Origin: Paenibacillus sp. FSL R7-0345
GTDB taxonomy: Bacteria > Bacillota > Bacilli > Paenibacillales > Paenibacillaceae
DNA: 64,000 nt
Direction of reading: 5' to 3'
NCBI RefSeq assembly: GCF_038595055.1
Contig: NZ_CP152002.1
Coordinates: 613,501-677,500 of the forward strand
Shown: one piece after another, positions 1-9,228 of the stretch
Numbering within the stretch: the stretch's first letter is position 1
Layout of the letters: each line of letters begins with the position of its first letter
The notes under the pieces: model-generated
Told to the model about the DNA's origin: nothing
What the model saw: the letters and a program-made list of their open reading frames with translations, nothing else
Database searches by the model: none
Made by a program: the position numbers and the translations under genes

Positions 1-38
1 GCGTTGCCCGCACACAACCGCAGGCAACGCTTTTTGAC
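1..38 (+). terminator. Intrinsic terminator at left edge
   Basis: Stem GCGTTGCC (1-8) pairs with GGCAACGC (23-30) and is followed by five T on the + strand. It would end a + strand unit lying left of the window, and it also lies just beyond the 3' end of the minus-strand flavoprotein gene. Confidence 0.75.
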
Positions 39-67
39 AATCTCAGAAAGTAAGAAAGAGGCTGCAT

Positions 68-1330
68 TTATCCAATCCGTGATGCTGCATGGTCCCCGGC
101 CATATAGCCTGTAGAGAAAGCAGCCGTGATGTTGTAGCCTCCGGTGTAGCCGTGAATATCAAGGATCTCACCGCAGAAATACAAGCCCTCCATTAGCTTG
201 GACTGCATCGTTTTGGGATCAACCTCCTTGAGGTTAATGCCTCCGCCGGTGACAAAAGCCTCCTCAATCGACAGTGTGCCATACACCCGGATCGGAAAAC
301 GCTTGACCAGCTGGGCAAGCTGCTGCCAGTCCTGCTTGGGGATATTGTCGTAGGTAAGATTCTCCGGCAGCCCCGCCTTCTGCAGCAGGATCGGGATGAT
401 CCGCTCGGGCAGGTAGCCCTTCAGTACATTTTTGACCGATTTTTTGGACTCCTGCTCTGCAAGCTTTAGGGTCTCGCTATAAACCTCTTCCTTACTCTTT
501 TCCGGCAGAAAATCAATCGAGGCCTCAATGTTTCCAGTCCCGAACTGCTTCAGGGCCTTAACGACAAACTGGCTGCAGCGCAGGGCGATCGGTCCGGAAA
601 TGCCGAAGTGGGTAAACAGCATATCCCCCTGATGCTCAATAAGCTTTTTGCCTTTAGGATTCCATACCGACAGTGATACGTCTCTCAGGGAGAGGCCCTG
701 CAGTTCTTTGCTCTGAATAAAAGGCTCATTGGAGGTAAGCGGAACCTCGGTCGGGAAAAGCTCTGTAATCGTATGCCCGGCCTGCTCAGCCCAGGCATAA
801 CCGTCTCCTGTTGAGCCTGTTTGGGGCACGGACTTCCCGCCGGATGCAATGATGACACTGTGGGTCTCTATAAGCTCGCCGGTTTGCAGCCGCACACCGT
901 CAACCCGGCCTTCCTTATAAAGGATCTCACGCACCGGAGCATGCAGCCGGATCTGAACTCCCTGCCCCCGTACCTGGTTTACCAGTGTGTCCACAACCGT
1001 TTTGGCCTTGTCGCTTACCGGAAACATCCGCCCATTGTCCTCTTCCTTCAGACGGATTCCCAGGTTCTCGAAAAATGCGATAATGTCCTTATTATTAAAC
1101 TGGGAAAAAGCGCTGTAAAGAAACCGGCCGTTTCCCGGAATGTACTTGATCAGCTCATCAATCTCTTTGTTATTGGTGACATTGCATCTGCCGCCGCCGG
1201 AGATGCCCAGCTTGCGGCCCAGCTTGTCCCCTTTTTCAAGCAGCAGAACGCTGGCGCCTTTGCTGCTTGCGGCAATCCCGGCCATCAGCCCGGCGGAACC
1301 CCCGCCGATTATAATTACATCGTATCTCAT
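68..1330 (-). CDS. NAD(P)/FAD-dependent oxidoreductase, HI0933/YhiN-like family
   Basis: A 420-residue flavoprotein of the HI0933/BaiN-like family, cytosolic and of unknown substrate. The N-terminus [18 protein letters not shown] is a classic Rossmann dinucleotide-binding GxGxxG motif. It is followed by the [10 protein letters not shown] signature typical of this family, an internal [19 protein letters not shown] motif, and a C-terminal FAD contact region with [15 protein letters not shown]. The start at 1330 is chosen over an in-frame upstream codon because TTTGGGAG lies about 7 nt before it and the fold begins there. Length and motifs are complete. The family is widespread but its physiological reaction in Firmicutes is not settled, so only the cofactor class is firm. 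Confidence 0.88.
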   Translation of the reverse strand: MRYDVIIIGGGSAGLMAGIAASSKGASVLLLEKGDKLGRKLGISGGGRCNVTNNKEIDELIKYIPGNGRFLYSAFSQFNNKDIIAFFENLGIRLKEEDNGRMFPVSDKAKTVVDTLVNQVRGQGVQIRLHAPVREILYKEGRVDGVRLQTGELIETHSVIIASGGKSVPQTGSTGDGYAWAEQAGHTITELFPTEVPLTSNEPFIQSKELQGLSLRDVSLSVWNPKGKKLIEHQGDMLFTHFGISGPIALRCSQFVVKALKQFGTGNIEASIDFLPEKSKEEVYSETLKLAEQESKKSVKNVLKGYLPERIIPILLQKAGLPENLTYDNIPKQDWQQLAQLVKRFPIRVYGTLSIEEAFVTGGGINLKEVDPKTMQSKLMEGLYFCGEILDIHGYTGGYNITAAFSTGYMAGDHAASRIG

Positions 1331-1481
1331 TAGTTTAACTCCCAAACTGTTTGTTTCCTTTAATTTTACCATGATAGCCGTTTCAATGCAGCGTCCCTGA
1401 TCTGCGCGGGATTTCCGTTGTCAGAACTGCCGGGCTGTGCTTTAATCGTAATTGGAAAGGGCATTTTGTCTAACTCAGGGA

Positions 1482-3191
1482 GTGATTTCAATTATTGAGG
1501 AAATTAAGGATATCCTGTTGCAGGTAGCATCAGCCTCCTCGTTTTTATTTTTATTTCAATGGTGGCTGGATCAAGGACATATGACCCGCAGAAGCCGGCG
1601 CCTCCCGGATGATCTGTTCTTTCTGGTTATCAGCTGTGCGGCCAGTATTGCCGTTTGTACAATCTTTTCAACCACTCTGGGTGAAGGGATGTATCTTAAT
1701 CTGGGGGTTCTGCCGGCTTTTATCGGTATCCTGTATGCGCCTTTCCGTTCAGGGATGAGCCTGGCTGTATTCTTTTTGCTGTCTACTGCCCTGTTCTCGG
1801 AGCCTCCGGGGATGAGTGCCATTATCATTAATTCAGGGCTGCTGCTGTATCCGCTGCTGTTTGGATTAGCGCGTCCTTTTAAACAGGGGAAATGGGCAGA
1901 GAAGGTGATGCTGCTATGGGCTGTGCTGTTTCCATGCATGTTTTTTATTGCAATGGTGCCTAATATGAGAAAAATCCGCGAGACGGAGACACTTACCTCT
2001 GAGGTAATACTGGTTACAGTCTACCTGTTTGCTGCTGTGCTGCTCGGCGGGCTGCTGATCTTTTGCCTCGAAACCGCTTGGGATAAGGTTCAGGTAAAAG
2101 AGAAGATGCAGGGCCTGTCGGAGCAGATCATGCGGGAATCCAAAAAGCTGGAGCAGGTCACAGATATTGTCCAGCTTAATATTATGTCGATGAATCAGCT
2201 TGGCTATGTTACTGAGCTTAATGAGTTCATGCTGAAGCTGATCCGCCGGCATTACCCCGACTATAGCAGAGAAATGATCCTTTCCAGGCCGGCATCAGTA
2301 CTGTTCGCCGACAGTGTAGATAAACAGACCTTTATGCAGATGAAGGCTATTTTTTATAACAAGCAGCGCTCCAATGCTAAAATAAATTGCGGAGACTACA
2401 GTTATCAAATCTATACGGCTCCGGTTCAGCAAGGCTCCGAAGCACCGGATGGAGTCGTAATGATCGTGCAGGATGTGACGGAGGAGGAAAAGCTCCGCAC
2501 AGAGCTGAATCATGTGGAACGGCTGACGCTGGTGGGTCAGATGGCCGCCGGAATCACCCATGAAATCCGTAATCCGATGGCGGTGGTACGCGGCTTTTTG
2601 CAGCTGATGCGTGAGAAAAGCCCGGGGGAGCTTGATTCGTATTATCAGATCGTAATGGAGGAGCTGGACCGTGCCAACGGAATTATCAATGATTTTTTGT
2701 CCCTGGCGCAGAGCAGGGTTTCCGATAAAGAACGGGTTCAGCTTCAGCATATAATAGAAGAACTGTCTCCGCTCCTCTGGGCGGATGCCAATCTGCGCGG
2801 TCAGAGTGTCGAGCTGAGCATAGCTCCTGCGCTGCCGCCGCTCAGTCTGAATGTCCGGGAAATCAAGCAGCTGATCCTGAACCTGGCCCGTAACGGGATG
2901 GAGGCCATGGATGTGAAGGGAGTGCTGACCCTGGAAACCCGGATGATCAATGATCATATTGAATTGGTGGTAAAGGATACCGGCAGCGGGATTGATCAGG
3001 ATAAGCTCGCAAATCTGTTTACTCCCTTTTTTACTACCAAGACTCACGGGACAGGACTTGGCCTGCCGCTGTGCCTGAGCATTGTTGAGCGGCATAACGG
3101 CACCATCCGGGTGGAATCTGTGACGGGGGAAGGCACGGCGATTACGGTATCCCTCCCCCATGAAGCGGAAGAAGGAAACCTTGCCGTATAA
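1482..3191 (+). CDS. Membrane sensor histidine kinase, KinB-like (5TMR-LYT, PAS, HisKA, HATPase)
   Basis: About 570 residues. The first ~210 residues hold six hydrophobic segments of the 5TM-LYT type with the LGVLPAFIGILYAPFRSG signature. A PAS-like segment follows, then the phosphoacceptor H-box (GITHEIRNPMAVVRGFLQLM), the N-box NLARNGMEAM, and ATP-lid motifs DTGSGI and GTGLGLPLC. This is the architecture of B. subtilis KinB-class kinases that feed the sporulation phosphorelay; no response regulator is adjacent, which fits an orphan phosphorelay kinase (inference). The start is uncertain. GTG at 1482 and TTG at 1452 have no well-spaced ribosome site, whereas AGGGAGTGAT at 1477-1486 would best serve a codon near 1491-1494, where only ATT is in frame. 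Confidence 0.85.
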   Translation: MISIIEEIKDILLQVASASSFLFLFQWWLDQGHMTRRSRRLPDDLFFLVISCAASIAVCTIFSTTLGEGMYLNLGVLPAFIGILYAPFRSGMSLAVFFLLSTALFSEPPGMSAIIINSGLLLYPLLFGLARPFKQGKWAEKVMLLWAVLFPCMFFIAMVPNMRKIRETETLTSEVILVTVYLFAAVLLGGLLIFCLETAWDKVQVKEKMQGLSEQIMRESKKLEQVTDIVQLNIMSMNQLGYVTELNEFMLKLIRRHYPDYSREMILSRPASVLFADSVDKQTFMQMKAIFYNKQRSNAKINCGDYSYQIYTAPVQQGSEAPDGVVMIVQDVTEEEKLRTELNHVERLTLVGQMAAGITHEIRNPMAVVRGFLQLMREKSPGELDSYYQIVMEELDRANGIINDFLSLAQSRVSDKERVQLQHIIEELSPLLWADANLRGQSVELSIAPALPPLSLNVREIKQLILNLARNGMEAMDVKGVLTLETRMINDHIELVVKDTGSGIDQDKLANLFTPFFTTKTHGTGLGLPLCLSIVERHNGTIRVESVTGEGTAITVSLPHEAEEGNLAV

Positions 3192-3309
3192 GGGGAAGTG
3201 CGCTGTGCATTCCTTGCTTTCACAGGGTATGTATGTATAATAAAGTTAGTGATTGCTGCGGTAATGCAGCCTAACCCTACATTTAAGAGGCAAAGGAGAG
3301 TGCAGGAAA

Positions 3310-3744
3310 ATGTCCATGTCATTTAATCAATATATGCGTGATTCGATTCAGCCTATGCGTGACGACCTGACAAGTATCGGGTTTCAGGAGCTGCTGACTC
3401 CGGAAGAGGTGGAAGCCACTCTTCCAGCTGCAAAAGGAACAGCGCTTGTTGTTGTGAACTCGGTCTGCGGCTGTGCAGCCGGCCAGTGCCGTCCAGGCGT
3501 AGCCCAGGCTCTGCAGAATGAGCTGCAGCCGGACCACCTGTATACAGTGTTCGCAGGCCAGGAGAAGGAAGCAACCGCCAAAGCGCGCGAATACTTCGCT
3601 CCATATCCGCCTTCTTCACCTTCCATCGCTTTGATGAAAGACGGAGAGCTCGTTCATTTTATTGAGCGTCATGGTGTTGAGGACCGTTCGGCAAGCGAAA
3701 TCGCTGCTGAATTGAAAGAGGTTTTCAACCGTTATTGCCAGTAA
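3310..3744 (+). CDS. Bacilliredoxin, BrxA/BrxB (YphP/YqiW) family
   Basis: A 144-residue thioredoxin-fold protein. The CGC active site in VNSVCGCAAGQCRPG (around residues 50-65) is the bacilliredoxin hallmark; these proteins remove bacillithiol from S-bacillithiolated proteins after oxidative stress. The N-terminus MSMSFNQYMRDSIQPMRDDL and the C-terminal FIERHGVEDRSASEIAAEL match the family over full length. Start: ATG 3310, preceded by GGAGAG within AAGGAGAGTGCAGGAAA. It is a single gene ending in its own terminator at 3769-3807. Which of the two Bacillus paralogs it corresponds to cannot be told from sequence alone. Confidence 0.93.
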   Translation: MSMSFNQYMRDSIQPMRDDLTSIGFQELLTPEEVEATLPAAKGTALVVVNSVCGCAAGQCRPGVAQALQNELQPDHLYTVFAGQEKEATAKAREYFAPYPPSSPSIALMKDGELVHFIERHGVEDRSASEIAAELKEVFNRYCQ

Positions 3745-3768
3745 ATTACGGGTAATAAATCAAAGGAA

Positions 3769-3807
3769 TCTCGCGGCAGCCGGAAGTCCGGCTCTGCGGG
3801 ATTTTTT
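3769..3807 (+). terminator. Intrinsic terminator after bacilliredoxin gene
   Basis: Hairpin with inner stem AGCCGG/CCGGCT around an AAGT loop and outer stem TCTCGCGG/CTGCGGGA (two wobble pairs, one bulged C), followed by TTTTTT. Confidence 0.85.
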
Positions 3808-3841
3808 AAATATCAGGATATGCAGAAAGTGAGGAATGGTT

Positions 3842-4651
3842 ATGAGCCTGCAAGAAGAGATTATTGCTGCCCTTGGCGTCAAGCCAACCATTGATGTGGA
3901 AGCAGAGGCACAGAAACGGGTGGACTTCCTGAAGTCTTATGTACGTCAGGCTGGTGCCCAGGGTCTGCTGATTGCGATCAGCGGCGGTATTGACAGTGCA
4001 GTGGCTGCCGGCTTGTGCAAACGGGCGACGGACGAGCTGACTGCCGAGGAAGGCAAGGAATATATTACACTTGGCGTTTTCCAGCCTTACGGGGAACAGG
4101 AGGATATTGAGCACAGCTATGCGGTGGCCGAAGCATTCGGGCTTACCCACAAAGCCGAAACCAATATTGAGGAAGCCGTTAATGAGATTGCGCTTGAAGT
4201 GGAGCACAGCCTGAAGGCACTGGGACAGCACCGCCATATCACGTATCAGGGCAAAGGTAATGTAAAGGCCAGAACGCGGATGGTGATGCAGTATGCGCTC
4301 GCTTTTGAAAATAACCTGCTGGTGGTAGGCACGGATCATGCTTCCGAGGCAATTACCGGCTTCTATACCAAATGGGGCGACGGTGCGGTTGATATTACGC
4401 CGCTAAGTACGCTTAACAAGCGTCAGGTACGCCAGCTTGCGGCCTATCTCGGAGTGCCGGATGAGATTGTAAACAAAGCACCGACAGCGGGACTGTGGCC
4501 CGGTCAAACGGATGAAACCGAGCTTGGTATTACGTATGATGAGAACAGCGATTATCTGGAGGGCAAGCCGGTCAGTCCGGAGGCAGCAGAGAAGCTGGAG
4601 CGCTTTTACAAGAGATCCGCACATAAACGTAACGTGATCCCGGGAATTTAG
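3842..4651 (+). CDS. nadE: NH3-dependent NAD+ synthetase
   Basis: 269 residues. It adenylates nicotinic acid adenine dinucleotide and amidates it with ammonia to give NAD+. The PP-loop ISGGIDSAVAAGL, the metal/deamido-NAD region TDHASEAITGFYTKWGDGAVDITPL (long motif around residues 160-185) and KAPTAGLWPGQTDE are all present, and there is no glutaminase domain, so the enzyme is the ammonia type. Start ATG 3842 (MSLQEEIIAALGVKP) is preferred over ATG 3836 because GTGAGG lies about 7 nt before it and Bacillus NadE begins with the same MS(M/L)QE. Monocistronic, ending in the bidirectional terminator at 4699-4740. Confidence 0.96.
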   Translation: MSLQEEIIAALGVKPTIDVEAEAQKRVDFLKSYVRQAGAQGLLIAISGGIDSAVAAGLCKRATDELTAEEGKEYITLGVFQPYGEQEDIEHSYAVAEAFGLTHKAETNIEEAVNEIALEVEHSLKALGQHRHITYQGKGNVKARTRMVMQYALAFENNLLVVGTDHASEAITGFYTKWGDGAVDITPLSTLNKRQVRQLAAYLGVPDEIVNKAPTAGLWPGQTDETELGITYDENSDYLEGKPVSPEAAEKLERFYKRSAHKRNVIPGI

Positions 4652-4698
4652 CAGGGGCGGAGTTTAGACGTTATACATCAGGATTTATAGGTCCAAAA

Positions 4699-4740
4699 TA
4701 AACCGCCGGGAGTTAGCCTGTAACACTTCCCGGCGGTTTT
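4699..4740. terminator. Bidirectional terminator between nadE and convergent hydrolase
   Basis: AAACCGCCGGGA pairs with TTCCCGGCGGTTT, with an A-run on the left and TTTT on the right, serving both convergent genes. Confidence 0.85.
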
Positions 4741-4750
4741 GCTGTGCGGG

Positions 4751-5584
4751 TTAGAGCGGGTTGCTCCCGTTCTCCAGCGTGCGGAGGATAAAAGCCTCCG
4801 AAGCCGCAATAGCCTGTTCCAGCTGCGGGGTGGTCCCGGCAAAAGGATGTACGGTGCAGAAGGTATGATCGCCCCCGGCAATCTGTATCCAGCCGATATC
4901 CGGACGGAGTCTGGTTAGCTGCTCAGAGCCCCGGCGCAGCCGTGCGCTGTCCTCCGTTCCCTGAATCAGGACGGCTGGAAAGCGGGCGGATTTCATCCGC
5001 TCCAGGATATTGTAACGCTCAGCCTGGCGTTCCAGGTCTTCGATAATTACGGCATCGAGCGGCATCTGCTGGCCGGTGCGGCCGTTAAGGACATAGCTGC
5101 GGCCAGAGGTTTTCATTTCCTGTTTCTGCTCATCTGTAAACAGATCAAGGTCAGTGATTCCGTTCCAGGAGATGACTCCGGTAATTTCATCCGGATGATC
5201 CAGCGCATAAAGCAGGCTGTCGCCGCCGCCCCGGCTGTGTCCCAGCAGGAACAGGGGCAGGGCTCCGAATTTATGATGCTGGCTGAGATAAGAGAGCAGG
5301 ATCTCCATATCCTTAATCTCCCGGTTATACGTGTTGCGGGCGAACTTCTCAAGCTCGGTAAAATTCTGCAAATCCCCGCCGATCCCGGCATGGGAGAAGT
5401 TGAAGGAGATCACTTCATGCTCATGGCTGAGTACGGCTGCGGTGTAGGGGAACATCCCCCAGTCCTTAAACCCTTTATAGCCGTGTGCGATGACGATCAG
5501 GCTTTTGGCCTGGCTGCGGGCCGGAAAATGGGAGCAGCGCAGGACCGCGTCTTCTCCGGCAGGCAGCTCGAAATTACGGTTCAT
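4751..5584 (-). CDS. Alpha/beta hydrolase
   Basis: 277 residues, soluble, no signal peptide. The oxyanion-hole motif AHGYKGFKDWG (about residues 38-48), the nucleophile elbow GHSRGGGDSL (Ser near residue 114), the Asp region LIQGTEDSA and the catalytic His in AGGDHTF near residue 240 form a complete serine-hydrolase triad. The shape resembles S33/serine-aminopeptidase-type or acyl hydrolases; the substrate is unknown. Start ATG 5584 is preceded by GAGAGGAGA about 9 nt upstream. It converges on nadE. Confidence 0.85.
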   Translation of the reverse strand: MNRNFELPAGEDAVLRCSHFPARSQAKSLIVIAHGYKGFKDWGMFPYTAAVLSHEHEVISFNFSHAGIGGDLQNFTELEKFARNTYNREIKDMEILLSYLSQHHKFGALPLFLLGHSRGGGDSLLYALDHPDEITGVISWNGITDLDLFTDEQKQEMKTSGRSYVLNGRTGQQMPLDAVIIEDLERQAERYNILERMKSARFPAVLIQGTEDSARLRRGSEQLTRLRPDIGWIQIAGGDHTFCTVHPFAGTTPQLEQAIAASEAFILRTLENGSNPL

Positions 5585-5757
5585 CGGGCGAATCTCCTCT
5601 CTCTGATCAGAGATAATATGACAGAACATAAAACCCGGACTATAATGATTTCAGAATACCAAGAATATATATAAAGATAATACCATTATTGAAGCGGTTA
5701 AAGAAAGATAGCAGATTATTGCGCAGAGGGCAGAAGGTTTATAAGGGGTGTGGAATT

Positions 5758-6150
5758 GTGATTTATGGAATCGGGCATGATGTGCTGGAGATCGGGCGCA
5801 TGCGCAGGATACTGGCCAAAGAATCCGGCCCCAGGTTTATCCGGCGCATTCTTACGCAGGCCGAGCTGCAGCTGGCAGACGGGCGGACAGGCAGGCTGCC
5901 TGAGTTCGTATCCGGCCGGTTTTCGGCCAAGGAAGCGGTTGTGAAAGCGCTGGGCTGCGGGATCGGGAGTGAAGTGGGCTTTCTGGATATTGAGATTTTA
6001 CCGGATGGATCCGGCAAGCCGGGCGTGACGCTCTCGGAGGCTGCCTGGTTCAGGCTGGGCCTGAGCAGTGAGGATTATATTCTTCACCTGACCATCACCC
6101 ACAGCCAGGAGCTGGCCTCGACTTTTGCAGTGGTGGAGCGCAGGGACTGA
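5758..6150 (+). CDS. acpS: Holo-[acyl-carrier-protein] synthase
   Basis: 130 residues, the usual AcpS length. It transfers 4'-phosphopantetheine from CoA to apo-ACP. The opening IYGIGHDVLEIGRM carries the Mg-binding Asp, and FSAKEAVVKALGCGIG carries the family's F(S/A)xKEA motif; THSQELASTFAVVE closes the fold. Start GTG 5758 is chosen because AAGGGGTG lies 7 nt upstream and the protein then begins exactly as Bacillus AcpS does; upstream in-frame codons add an unrelated tail. Followed after a 65-nt gap by mutY on the same strand. Confidence 0.94.
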   Translation: MIYGIGHDVLEIGRMRRILAKESGPRFIRRILTQAELQLADGRTGRLPEFVSGRFSAKEAVVKALGCGIGSEVGFLDIEILPDGSGKPGVTLSEAAWFRLGLSSEDYILHLTITHSQELASTFAVVERRD

Positions 6151-6215
6151 AGGATATGGAAAAGGTAAGGACAGCCATTTTATATAAAGAGAATTTACAA
6201 GCAAGGAGACTAAGA

Positions 6216-7490
6216 ATGACAATGCATGAACAGCAGGAGCAGCAGGAGGTAAAGTTATTTTTCAGCACGAATCTGCTGGAATGGTATAAGGTGCAGAAGC
6301 GGGATCTGCCGTGGCGGCGCCACCGGAATCCGTATTATATCTGGATTTCGGAAATTATGCTGCAGCAGACGAGAGTGGATACGGTCATTCCCTATTTTAA
6401 CCGGTTTATCGAGAGGTTCCCCACAGTGGAGTCTCTGGCGGATGCGCCGGAGGAAGATGTGCTGAAATGCTGGGAAGGTCTCGGTTACTATTCACGCGCC
6501 CGGAATCTGCAGCATGCGGCCAGACAGGTCAAGGAGCTGCATGGCGGTGAGGTGCCTAACGACCGGGATGCGGTGTTCGGACTGAAGGGAGTCGGGCCTT
6601 ACACAGCCGGGGCAATCCTCAGCATCGCCTTCAACAGGCCGGAACCGGCGGTCGACGGTAATGTCATGCGGGTGTTGTCCCGCTATTTCCTGCTGGAGGA
6701 TGACATTGCCAAGGTGCCGACCCGGGTCAAAATGGAGCGCCTGGCGGCTGAGCTGATCCCTGAGGGAGAGGCATCGCATTTCAATCAGGCGCTGATGGAG
6801 CTGGGCGCGCTCATCTGCACGCCGAAATCACCGCGCTGCCTGATCTGCCCGGTGATGGAGCACTGCGCGGCGCGCCTGGCGGGCTGCGAGACCTCGCTGC
6901 CCGTCAAGACCAAGGCCAAGCCGCCGCGCCCGGAAGAGCGGCTGGCGGCCCTGGTCACCGGCAGCGGCGAGCACGCCGGCCGGGTGCTGATCCGGCAGCG
7001 GCCACAAAGCGGGCTGTTAGCCCGCATGTGGGAGCTGCCGCATTGGCCGGCGCCGCCTGCTGACGGCGGCGTCTCTGGTGCGCTGCCGGAAGCAGCAGCG
7101 CTGGACCGGCTGCGCCGGTCTCTGCGTCAGGCCGGGATTCTCGCCCGGCCTGAGGGGCACTGGACGGCTGCGGAGCACACGTTCAGCCACATTGTGTGGA
7201 CCCTGCAGGTGTACATCTGCAGGGAGGAGGACGCCCTTGCGCAGCCGCTGGCGGCAGAAGCGCGGGCGTCCTATGCGGCGGCGGCACCAGCCGCCGTGGA
7301 GGGCGCAGCCGGCAGCAGTGCGGCTGCAGGGCTTGCGCCGGCGGAGCCGTTCGCGGATGGGGACCATCCGGAGGACGCCGGCGCCGTGCGCTGGATCACC
7401 CGTGCGGACATGGCGGATTACGCCTTCCCGAACGTATTTCTCAAGCTGCTCAACAGCTATTTCGACGAGGTAGAGAAAGAGCTGCCGTAG
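6216..7490 (+). CDS. mutY: A/G-specific adenine DNA glycosylase MutY
   Basis: 424 residues. It removes adenine mispaired with 8-oxoguanine. The catalytic Glu lies in SEIMLQQTRVDTVIPYF, the helix-hairpin-helix/GPD segment is LKGVGPYTAGAILSIAF, and the catalytic Asp is in PAVDGNVMRV. A [4Fe-4S] cluster is shown by C-x6-C-x2-C-x5-C (CTPKSPRCLICPVMEHC). The C-terminal NUDIX-like 8-oxoG recognition domain follows. Start ATG 6216 has AAGGAG about 8 nt before it. Odd point: near residues 340-395 the C-terminal domain carries an Ala/Gly-rich insert (SYAAAAPAAVEGAAGSSAAA and on), making it longer than Bacillus YfhQ, and the DNA there is strikingly GC-rich. Confidence 0.95.
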   Translation: MTMHEQQEQQEVKLFFSTNLLEWYKVQKRDLPWRRHRNPYYIWISEIMLQQTRVDTVIPYFNRFIERFPTVESLADAPEEDVLKCWEGLGYYSRARNLQHAARQVKELHGGEVPNDRDAVFGLKGVGPYTAGAILSIAFNRPEPAVDGNVMRVLSRYFLLEDDIAKVPTRVKMERLAAELIPEGEASHFNQALMELGALICTPKSPRCLICPVMEHCAARLAGCETSLPVKTKAKPPRPEERLAALVTGSGEHAGRVLIRQRPQSGLLARMWELPHWPAPPADGGVSGALPEAAALDRLRRSLRQAGILARPEGHWTAAEHTFSHIVWTLQVYICREEDALAQPLAAEARASYAAAAPAAVEGAAGSSAAAGLAPAEPFADGDHPEDAGAVRWITRADMADYAFPNVFLKLLNSYFDEVEKELP

Positions 7491-7842
7491 GTGCAGCGGC
7501 AATGTGGGTTGTACAGGCAATGCGAAGATGCTGCTAATAAAGCTGTGAAGTAACGTTAGATGCAGGTGGAAGTAAAACGGATGCTGCTCAACTGTAAATA
7601 TAACCGCAAGCGCAGCTGCAAGTACGTATAATTGCAGCTGCAGATGTAGCTGAGACGTACATTAGTTTGCTTGTAAGAGTAACCCGGGCTCCAAATTAAC
7701 CAGCACGCACCAGTGTAACTTTAAAATGCGACTGTAGCTGCAACACCAATGTAACTGTGATGTAATTATAAGGATAACCGCAACTTTAGCGGATAAGAAT
7801 CTCACGACAGGAAAGAGTCACAACAGAAAAGAGCCTTGACAG

Positions 7843-7882
7843 AAAAGAGCCTTTCCGGCATACACGGCAAGGCTCTTTTTTG
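7843..7882 (+). terminator. Intrinsic terminator, distal to mutY
   Basis: AAAAGAGCCTT (7843-7853) pairs with AAGGCTCTTTT (7869-7879), followed by more T. It is 350 bp beyond mutY. The left arm is duplicated just upstream. Confidence 0.8.
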
Positions 7883-8036
7883 TTCCACAGATGCGGCCCG
7901 GCTGCAGACACTCAACGCTATTAAATATTGCTCCAATGTACTTATGCTACCCAGGCTACTCCAAAGTATTCCACCCAATGGGTGAGCCGTTACGCGGATT
8001 CTCGCTCATAAAATATTTAAGTGGATTTTCGCCATC

Positions 8037-8153
8037 TAATTCTACTGTTTCTCTGAATTTATGACTATTAGTTGGAAAATAGGCACTTATATTGGGTGTA
8101 ATCCACCTTTGAGCACGAAAATAGTAGAATTAAGTGTCCTTTTTCCAATTAGT
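8037..8153. repeat. Nested inverted repeat of an intergenic repeat family
   Basis: Outer arms TAATTCTACT (8037-8046) and AGTAGAATTA (about 8123-8132). Partly overlapping inner arms: ATTAGTTGGAAAATAGGCAC (8067) and, in reverse orientation, TTAAGTGTCCTTTTTCCAAT (8130). A further partial copy TTAAGTGGATTTTCGCC lies near 8018. Related sequence recurs at 37577-37770. Confidence 0.65.
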
Positions 8154-8280
8154 CCCTCTCCTCAGGCCAGATAGCTGATAATAGATAGCGAATTTCCACT
8201 TACAGAATGCAGCTAAACAGAAGGGGAGGACAAGAAAAAGGTGTTTAGGAGAGGGAGCGTAGCCGCACATTTGTCGTTTA

Positions 8281-8430
8281 CAGTCACTTATCATTAAGTA
8301 TATTCGTTCGTAGTCAGTAGTAGCGGCTCATAGTCACTAATAGTCATGCACAGTCACTCATAGCCACTCAACGTCACTCATAGTTACTCAAATCCGCCAT
8401 AGTCACTCCTAGCTGAACTAAGTCGCTCAA
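8281..8430. repeat. Degenerate 10-bp tandem array (TAGTCACTCA-like)
   Basis: Successive decamers read TAGTCACTAA, TAGTCATGCA, CAGTCACTCA, TAGCCACTCA, ACGTCACTCA, TAGTTACTCA from 8331 to 8390, with weaker copies on both sides. Period 10 is kept for at least ten units. No coding frame uses it. Confidence 0.7.
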
Positions 8431-8550
8431 GCCGCCTATTAGCCATATTGAATTACTCCCATCCGCTCCTACCGGCCCTTTAACCACTCTTATCCGCACC
8501 TTCACCACCAGCCAACCACTACCAGAGCCCGCTCATCCCCTAAAAACAAA

Positions 8551-8587
8551 CAAAAACGGACACCGCCCCAAAGGGCAGTATCCGTTA
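8551..8587 (-). terminator. Intrinsic terminator of sodA
   Basis: Read on the minus strand: AACGGATACTGCCC, loop TTTG, GGGCGGTGTCCGTT, then TTTG and further T-rich sequence. Lies about 30 bp beyond the sodA stop. Confidence 0.85.
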
Positions 8588-8619
8588 TGTTCACTCCAGC
8601 CGCTTATGCGGTGAGAATC

Positions 8620-9228
8620 TTATTTTGCGCTTTCGTAGCGTTTGCCGACTTCTTCCCAGTTTACTACGTTCCAGAACGCTTTGATGTAATCAGGGCGTTT
8701 GTTCTGGTAGTTCAGGTAGTAAGCATGCTCCCATACGTCCAGACCAAGGATAGGTGTAGCACCTTCGCTGATCGGGTTGTCCTGGTTAGGTGTGCTTGTT
8801 ACAGCCAGCTTGCCGTCTTTTACAACGAGCCAAGCCCAGCCGCTGCCGAAACGGGTAGTTGCTGCTGCAGCGAAATCTTCTTTGAATTTGTCGAAACCTC
8901 CAAGCTCGCTGTCAATAGCTGCCGCAAGTGCGCCAGTTGGAGCGCCGCCGCCGTTTGGTCCGATTACTTCCCAGAACAGGGTGTGGTTGGCATGGCCGCC
9001 GCCGTTGTTGCGAACAGCAGTGCGGATGGCTTCAGGTACCGCGTTCAGGTCAGTAAGCAGCTCTTCGATGCTCTTGTCTTGCAGTTCAGGCGCCTTTTCC
9101 AGAGCAGCGTTCAGGTTCGTCACGTAAGTGTTGTGATGTCTGTCGTGGTGAATTTCCATCGTCAAAGCGTCGATGTGTGGTTCAAGTGCGTTGTTCGGGT
9201 AAGGAAGTGCCGGTAATTGAAATGCCAT
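8620..9228 (-). CDS. sodA: Superoxide dismutase (Mn/Fe)
   Basis: 202 residues, cytosolic, converting superoxide to hydrogen peroxide and oxygen. Metal ligands are visible: His27 in [13 protein letters not shown], a second His in [11 protein letters not shown] (near residue 82), and Asp and His in [20 protein letters not shown]. This is the normal Bacillales SodA length and arrangement; [14 protein letters not shown] and the C-terminal [12 protein letters not shown] are also typical. Start ATG 9228 ([11 protein letters not shown]) has CAGGAGGGA about 7 nt upstream; the upstream in-frame extension is not SOD sequence. A second, fused SOD is encoded at 14019-15203. No clear PerR or other operator could be defined in the AT-rich region upstream. 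Confidence 0.96.
   Translation of the reverse strand: MAFQLPALPYPNNALEPHIDALTMEIHHDRHHNTYVTNLNAALEKAPELQDKSIEELLTDLNAVPEAIRTAVRNNGGGHANHTLFWEVIGPNGGGAPTGALAAAIDSELGGFDKFKEDFAAAATTRFGSGWAWLVVKDGKLAVTSTPNQDNPISEGATPILGLDVWEHAYYLNYQNKRPDYIKAFWNVVNWEEVGKRYESAK

Larger units (their letters stand above)
7491..8550. other. 1.1-kb gene-free region with degenerate repeats
   Basis: No convincing coding frame on either strand and no tRNA shape seen. It holds CTGCAA/TGTAAC-rich simple sequence (about 7540-7800), a duplicated ACAGAAAAGAGCCTT (7822-7836 and 7839-7853) forming the 5' arm of a terminator, an inverted-repeat element (8037-8153) and a 10-bp periodic array (about 8281-8430) whose tail decays into CCACTC/CCGC-rich sequence. 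Confidence 0.7.
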
